DNA of 10,127 bases from the NCBI GenBank assembly GCA_964587755.1, contig CAZPMC010000053.1, positions 1-10,127 on the forward strand. Direction: 5' to 3'. Position 1 is the first letter of the stretch; the number at the start of each line of letters is the position of its first letter. This DNA comes from CAZPMC01 sp964587755 (GTDB lineage: Bacteria > Bacillota > Clostridia > Acetivibrionales > DTU013). This document shows positions 7,052-10,127 of the stretch, piece after piece. The notes under the pieces are model-generated. The model ran no database searches and was not told the DNA's origin. It saw only the letters and a program-made list of their open reading frames with translations. Position numbers and translations under genes: made by a program.

Positions 7052-7080
7052 ACTTTCCCCCGACATATTATATAAACATT

Positions 7081-7530
7081 CTATTTTGTCATTTTACTCA
7101 ACTTGTTAACAAGTTCTTCTGCGATTAATTCTGCCCTGCACACTACCATTATTGTGTCGTCACCGGCTATTGTACCGATTATTTCAGGCCATTTCAATGC
7201 ATCAACTGCAGAAGCTGAAGCCTGAGCCATTCCGGGAAGAGTCTTAATCACCACGATATTATTGGCATAATCACAGCTTACGAAGGATTCAGTGAAAATA
7301 GTAAGAAGCTTGTTTGTTATTGTCCCTTCAGTTTGGGATATGGGAGCGTATTTGTAGTGCTCGTCATCAACCATGACCTTAATAAGCCGCAGCTCCTTTA
7401 TATCTCTTGACACAGTAGCTTGAGTCACATCCATCCCATGCTCCCGAAGCTTCTCCACCAGCTCCTCTTGAGTTTCAATTTGATATTTTTCAATCAATTC
7501 CAATATTTTCGATTGTCTACTATATTTCAT
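7081..7530 (-). CDS. argR: Arginine repressor ArgR/AhrC
   Basis: ArgR is a hexameric, arginine-sensing transcription factor that represses arginine biosynthesis and in Bacillus activates arginine catabolism. Its 149 residues match the family. The N-terminal winged helix (1-65) has the recognition motif TVSRDIKELRL (39-49). The C-terminal trimerisation and arginine-binding domain (about 75-149) has PGMAQASASAVD (99-110) and the ligand-binding GTIAGDDTI (119-127, D124-D125). The ATG at 7530 lies 11 bases inside the end of nadK, so the two are translationally coupled; an AGGAG sequence sits about 15 nt upstream, rather far. A stop codon in frame just upstream (three codons before) excludes a longer version. 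Position before recN is the conserved Firmicute arrangement (ahrC–recN). Confidence 0.97.
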   Translation of the reverse strand: MKYSRQSKILELIEKYQIETQEELVEKLREHGMDVTQATVSRDIKELRLIKVMVDDEHYKYAPISQTEGTITNKLLTIFTESFVSCDYANNIVVIKTLPGMAQASASAVDALKWPEIIGTIAGDDTIMVVCRAELIAEELVNKLSKMTK

Positions 7531-8401
7531 CTTTTTTCAAACTCTCTCCTCGATAATATATTTTTGTTCTTAGTATATTAAAGAAGTTCCTTGAGTTAAT
7601 TCTTATAAGCTTCATTGTGTACGGAGATTTTTTAATTTCTACCACATCTCCGCCTCTAATCTTATGCCCCTCTTCACCATCCAGGGCAACAATGGCATTA
7701 TGATGATAATCCTCGTCCACAATTGCTTTTACCACACTGTCAGCCTTCGTAACAAAAGATCTGGTATATAGAATGTGAGGACATATAGGCGTCACAAGCA
7801 ATAAATCCGTATCAGGCTCAATAATAGGTCCGCCCGCCGATAATGAGTATGCTGTCGAGCCTGTTGGGCTTGATACTATAAGTCCATCTCCGGGAAAAGT
7901 GTCAACAAATATGTCATTAATATAAGTCTTAACATGAATTATCCTGGATATGCTTCCTCTTGTAATAACAGCGTCATTTATTGCAATATCGTACTCAGGC
8001 TCTTTATCCTTTTTAAATATAGCTGCTTCAAGCATCATTCTCTCTTCAACTATATAATCATTATTGAAAATGTGCCCGACTGCATTATCAACATCATTCT
8101 TCTCAATCTCTGTAAGGAAGCCGAGACTTCCGAGGTTTATTCCCAGCATTGGGATTCCGCTTTTATATACCTTTCTGGCAGTCTTAAGAAATGTGCCGTC
8201 TCCTCCGAGGCAAATTATTAAGTCGCTGTTATTCACAACACCTTCAATATCCCCGCAGGGAATACTTTTACATGCTTTAACAGACAGCTCATCAGTCACC
8301 ATCACCTTGCCGCCACGCTTAATAATACTGTCGGCAAGAATATTTGTATAAATAAAGTTCTCATCCCTGTCGGAGTTTGTTATGATTCCTATTGATTTCA
8401 T
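7520..8401 (-). CDS. nadK: NAD kinase
   Basis: NAD kinase phosphorylates NAD to NADP with ATP or polyphosphate in the cytoplasm and sets the NADP(H) pool. The 293-residue protein has the nucleotide-binding GGDGT (66-70), NLGSLGFLTE (89-98), the substrate-binding NDAV (142-145), and the glycine-rich loop GDGLIVSSPTGSTAYS (171-186) followed by AGGPI. All hallmark residues are present and the length is normal. ATG at 8401 follows GAGGT with about 5 nt spacing. A 69-base gap separates it from tlyA and holds a candidate promoter; its last 11 bases overlap argR. It may supply NADPH for biosynthesis, but I see no specific link to its neighbours beyond shared transcription. Confidence 0.97.
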   Translation of the reverse strand: MKSIGIITNSDRDENFIYTNILADSIIKRGGKVMVTDELSVKACKSIPCGDIEGVVNNSDLIICLGGDGTFLKTARKVYKSGIPMLGINLGSLGFLTEIEKNDVDNAVGHIFNNDYIVEERMMLEAAIFKKDKEPEYDIAINDAVITRGSISRIIHVKTYINDIFVDTFPGDGLIVSSPTGSTAYSLSAGGPIIEPDTDLLLVTPICPHILYTRSFVTKADSVVKAIVDEDYHHNAIVALDGEEGHKIRGGDVVEIKKSPYTMKLIRINSRNFFNILRTKIYYRGESLKKDEI

Positions 8402-8440
8402 TGATACCTCAACGCATAATTATTCATTTGCCTCTAAAAT

Positions 8441-8469
8441 ATTATAGCTTAAAAAATGACAAAAAACAA
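8441..8469 (-). promoter_or_regulatory. Candidate sigma-A promoter upstream of nadK
   Basis: On the minus strand TTGTTT (8469-8464) and TATAAT (8446-8441) are 17 bp apart. The -10 is perfect and the -35 matches three of six. A start near 8434 would give a 33-nt leader carrying the nadK ribosome site. It could drive nadK–argR–recN apart from dxs–tlyA. Confidence 0.45.
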
Positions 8470-8470
8470 T

Positions 8471-9283
8471 TTAATTCAGTTCTACATGAGATTGCTCAAC
8501 CACTGTATCTATAGTTATTAATATTTCCCCAATATCATTTGTGCCTTCCGATAAAGATAAATAGCATAGATATTCGATGTTTCCTTCAGGACCCTTTATC
8601 GGAGAGTAAATTAAGCCTTTTAGTCTAAAGTCTATATTCAGTGCAAATTTTACTACCTCTTCAACAACCTCTTTGTGAACACCAATATTTCTTACAACAC
8701 CGTGCTTGCCAACCTTTTCCCGGCCTGCTTCAAACTGCGGCTTGATTAAACAAAGTACTTCTCCCCGCTCTTGATTAAGTAAGTCTTTGACGGGAGGCAA
8801 TACTTTCGTAAGTGAAATAAAGGATACGTCAATAGTTGCAAAATCAGCCACCATATTTATATCAGAGGGCTTCACGTATCTAATATTAGTTCTCTCAAGA
8901 TTTTTAACACGCTCATCATTTCTGAGGGACCACGCTAACTGACCGTAGCCAACATCAATGGCAACTACAAACTCAGCCCCATTTTTCAACATGCAGTCTG
9001 TAAAGCCGCCTGTAGATGCTCCTACATCTATTGCCTTTTTACCCGTAAGGTCTATTCCAAAATGCTTTATTGCCTTATCAAGTTTTAGTCCGCCTCTGCT
9101 TACATATGGATTAATATTTTCTTTTAGCTCGATAACCGCATCCTCAGGATAGAAGCTGCCGGGCTTGTCCGCCCTGACTCCGTTGACGGTTACAAGGCCT
9201 GCCATTATTGTACTTTTTGCTCTCTCGCGGCTGTCACATAATCCATTTTGCATAAGCAAAACATCAAGTCTTTTTTTCTTCAA
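8471..9283 (-). CDS. tlyA: TlyA/YqxC-family rRNA 2'-O-methyltransferase (annotated 'hemolysin A')
   Basis: TlyA proteins transfer methyl groups from S-adenosylmethionine to ribose 2'-hydroxyls in rRNA (C1920 of 23S, and in some members C1409 of 16S); the old hemolysin name reflects an indirect phenotype. The 270-residue protein has an N-terminal S4 RNA-binding domain (about 1-60; KKRLDVLLMQNGLCDSRERA) and an FtsJ-like methyltransferase domain: SAM motif DVGASTGGFTD (86-96), AIDVGYGQLAW (108-118), DVSF (152-155) and LIKPQFE (179-185). K67, D152, K181 and E237 fit the KDKE catalytic tetrad of 2'-O-methyltransferases. I chose TTG at 9283, 7 nt after GGAGG; the ATG at 9304 has no ribosome site and the GGAGG would fall inside the gene. 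It begins 26 bases after dxs ends. This neighbour pair (dxs–yqxC) is conserved in Bacillus. Confidence 0.95.
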   Translation of the reverse strand: MKKKRLDVLLMQNGLCDSRERAKSTIMAGLVTVNGVRADKPGSFYPEDAVIELKENINPYVSRGGLKLDKAIKHFGIDLTGKKAIDVGASTGGFTDCMLKNGAEFVVAIDVGYGQLAWSLRNDERVKNLERTNIRYVKPSDINMVADFATIDVSFISLTKVLPPVKDLLNQERGEVLCLIKPQFEAGREKVGKHGVVRNIGVHKEVVEEVVKFALNIDFRLKGLIYSPIKGPEGNIEYLCYLSLSEGTNDIGEILITIDTVVEQSHVELN

Positions 9284-9309
9284 CAAAATACCTCCAATAG
9301 CCATACCAG

Positions 9310-10127
9310 CTATTTATCAACAAGCTTTTCTATCTCTTTTGCCAGTGATTCATGGTCCATTCCATATTTTTTGTAAATTTCGCTCCTTGTCCCCTGAGGA
9401 ATCGGTATGTCAGGGAATCCAAAAATACGCATCTTAATTTTCAGCCCGTTACTGTTTAACAGATCTAGAACACTGCTTCCAAATCCGCCCACAATTGTGT
9501 TATCCTCAACTGTCGCAACTATTCCTGTTTTGGTAGCACTCTCCATTATAAGCTGCTCGTCAAGAGGCTTTATGAATCTTGCGTTAATTACATCAGCACT
9601 TATACCTTTTTGAGAAAGAAGCTCTGCTGCTTTTAATGCAGTTTTCACCATGCTTCCTACAGCTATAATCGAAATATCATTTCCACAAACAAGCCTCAAG
9701 CCCTTTCCAAGTGTGATTTCAGCGGAATCCGACAGTTGCTTTTCTCCAGTCCCCCTTGGATATCTTACGGCAATGGGGCCGTCATATCCTAAAACAGCAA
9801 ACTCAAGCATATTCTCCAGCTCAGCATAATCAGCAGGAGCTGCCACAGCCATGTTCGGTATATGATTTAAATACGAAATATCATAGAGGCCTTGATGGGT
9901 TTCACCATCTTCTCCGATAACCCCGGCTCTGTCAATAGCAAATACTACATGAAGCTTTTGAAGAGCTACATCATGCAATATCTGATCATATGAACGCTGA
10001 AGAAATGTTGAGTAAACCGCTACAACAGGTTTAATTCCGGCACTTGCAAGTCCTGCAGCCATTGTCACTGCATGCTGCTCCGCAATTCCTACATCGAAAA
10101 ATCTTTCTGGATACCTTTTGGAAAACT
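9310..10127 (-). CDS. dxs: 1-deoxy-D-xylulose-5-phosphate synthase, C-terminal part (N-terminus off window)
   Basis: DXS condenses pyruvate and glyceraldehyde 3-phosphate with thiamine diphosphate, the first step of the MEP isoprenoid pathway, and also feeds thiamine and pyridoxal synthesis in some bacteria. About 271 of the usual roughly 620 residues are visible, and the frame stays open to the right edge, upstream of the internal ATG at 10068. The visible part starts in the pyrimidine-binding transketolase domain, with FDVGIAEQHA carrying the catalytic glutamate, then DRAGVIGEDGETHQG, which contributes substrate-binding residues. The C-terminal transketolase domain holds SIIAVGSM, VINARFIKPLD and the VEDNTIVGGFGS stretch. 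It is the first visible gene of the run; its promoter is outside the window. Confidence 0.97.
   Translation of the reverse strand, partial: FSKRYPERFFDVGIAEQHAVTMAAGLASAGIKPVVAVYSTFLQRSYDQILHDVALQKLHVVFAIDRAGVIGEDGETHQGLYDISYLNHIPNMAVAAPADYAELENMLEFAVLGYDGPIAVRYPRGTGEKQLSDSAEITLGKGLRLVCGNDISIIAVGSMVKTALKAAELLSQKGISADVINARFIKPLDEQLIMESATKTGIVATVEDNTIVGGFGSSVLDLLNSNGLKIKMRIFGFPDIPIPQGTRSEIYKKYGMDHESLAKEIEKLVDK

Noticed and set aside
7052..7080. SOS (LexA) box before recN
   Set aside because: No GAAC-N4-GTTC or close match is present in the short argR–recN gap.

Overview
The window is a low-GC chromosomal segment from an endospore-forming Firmicute, most likely class Clostridia. Three things support this: the sporulation genes spoIVB and spo0A side by side, strong AGGAGG-type ribosome binding sites with frequent TTG or GTG starts, and the gene order dxs–tlyA–nadK–argR–recN–spoIVB–spo0A. 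The same backbone exists in Bacillus; a nadK gene placed between tlyA and argR is, from general knowledge, more typical of Clostridia. The species cannot be fixed from the window. All supported genes lie on the minus strand, so the reading direction runs from high to low coordinates.

Layout in transcription order. From 10127 to 7051 there is a tight housekeeping run: the C-terminal part of dxs (isoprenoid precursor synthesis, cut by the window edge), tlyA (rRNA 2'-O-methyltransferase), nadK (NAD kinase), argR (arginine repressor) and the start of recN (DNA double-strand-break repair ATPase). nadK and argR overlap; dxs–tlyA and argR–recN are separated by a few tens of bases. A candidate sigma-A promoter sits just before nadK. 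recN is followed by spoIVB (forespore-secreted serine protease) after a short spacer in which an anti-Shine-Dalgarno sequence could pair with the spoIVB ribosome binding site. spo0A (master regulator of sporulation entry) follows under its own good sigma-A-type promoter and ends at a Rho-independent terminator near 2855-2905.

Below the terminator is a separate accessory module. A 381-base leader/intergenic region carries a TATAAT element, a 12-bp tandem repeat and a perfect 11-bp inverted repeat. It is followed by a MATE-family multidrug/sodium antiporter and then by a membrane-anchored protein that combines an extracytoplasmic solute-binding domain with a GGDEF diguanylate cyclase domain, cut off by the left window edge.

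No RNA genes, insertion sequences, CRISPR arrays, phage genes or broken genes were recognised. The coding content is ordinary. The points worth a second look are regulatory: the SD-sequestering pair in front of spoIVB, the structured leader of the MATE gene, the compact promoter of spo0A, and the association of a ligand-sensing diguanylate cyclase with an efflux pump. I did not find convincing evidence for an undescribed multi-gene system here.
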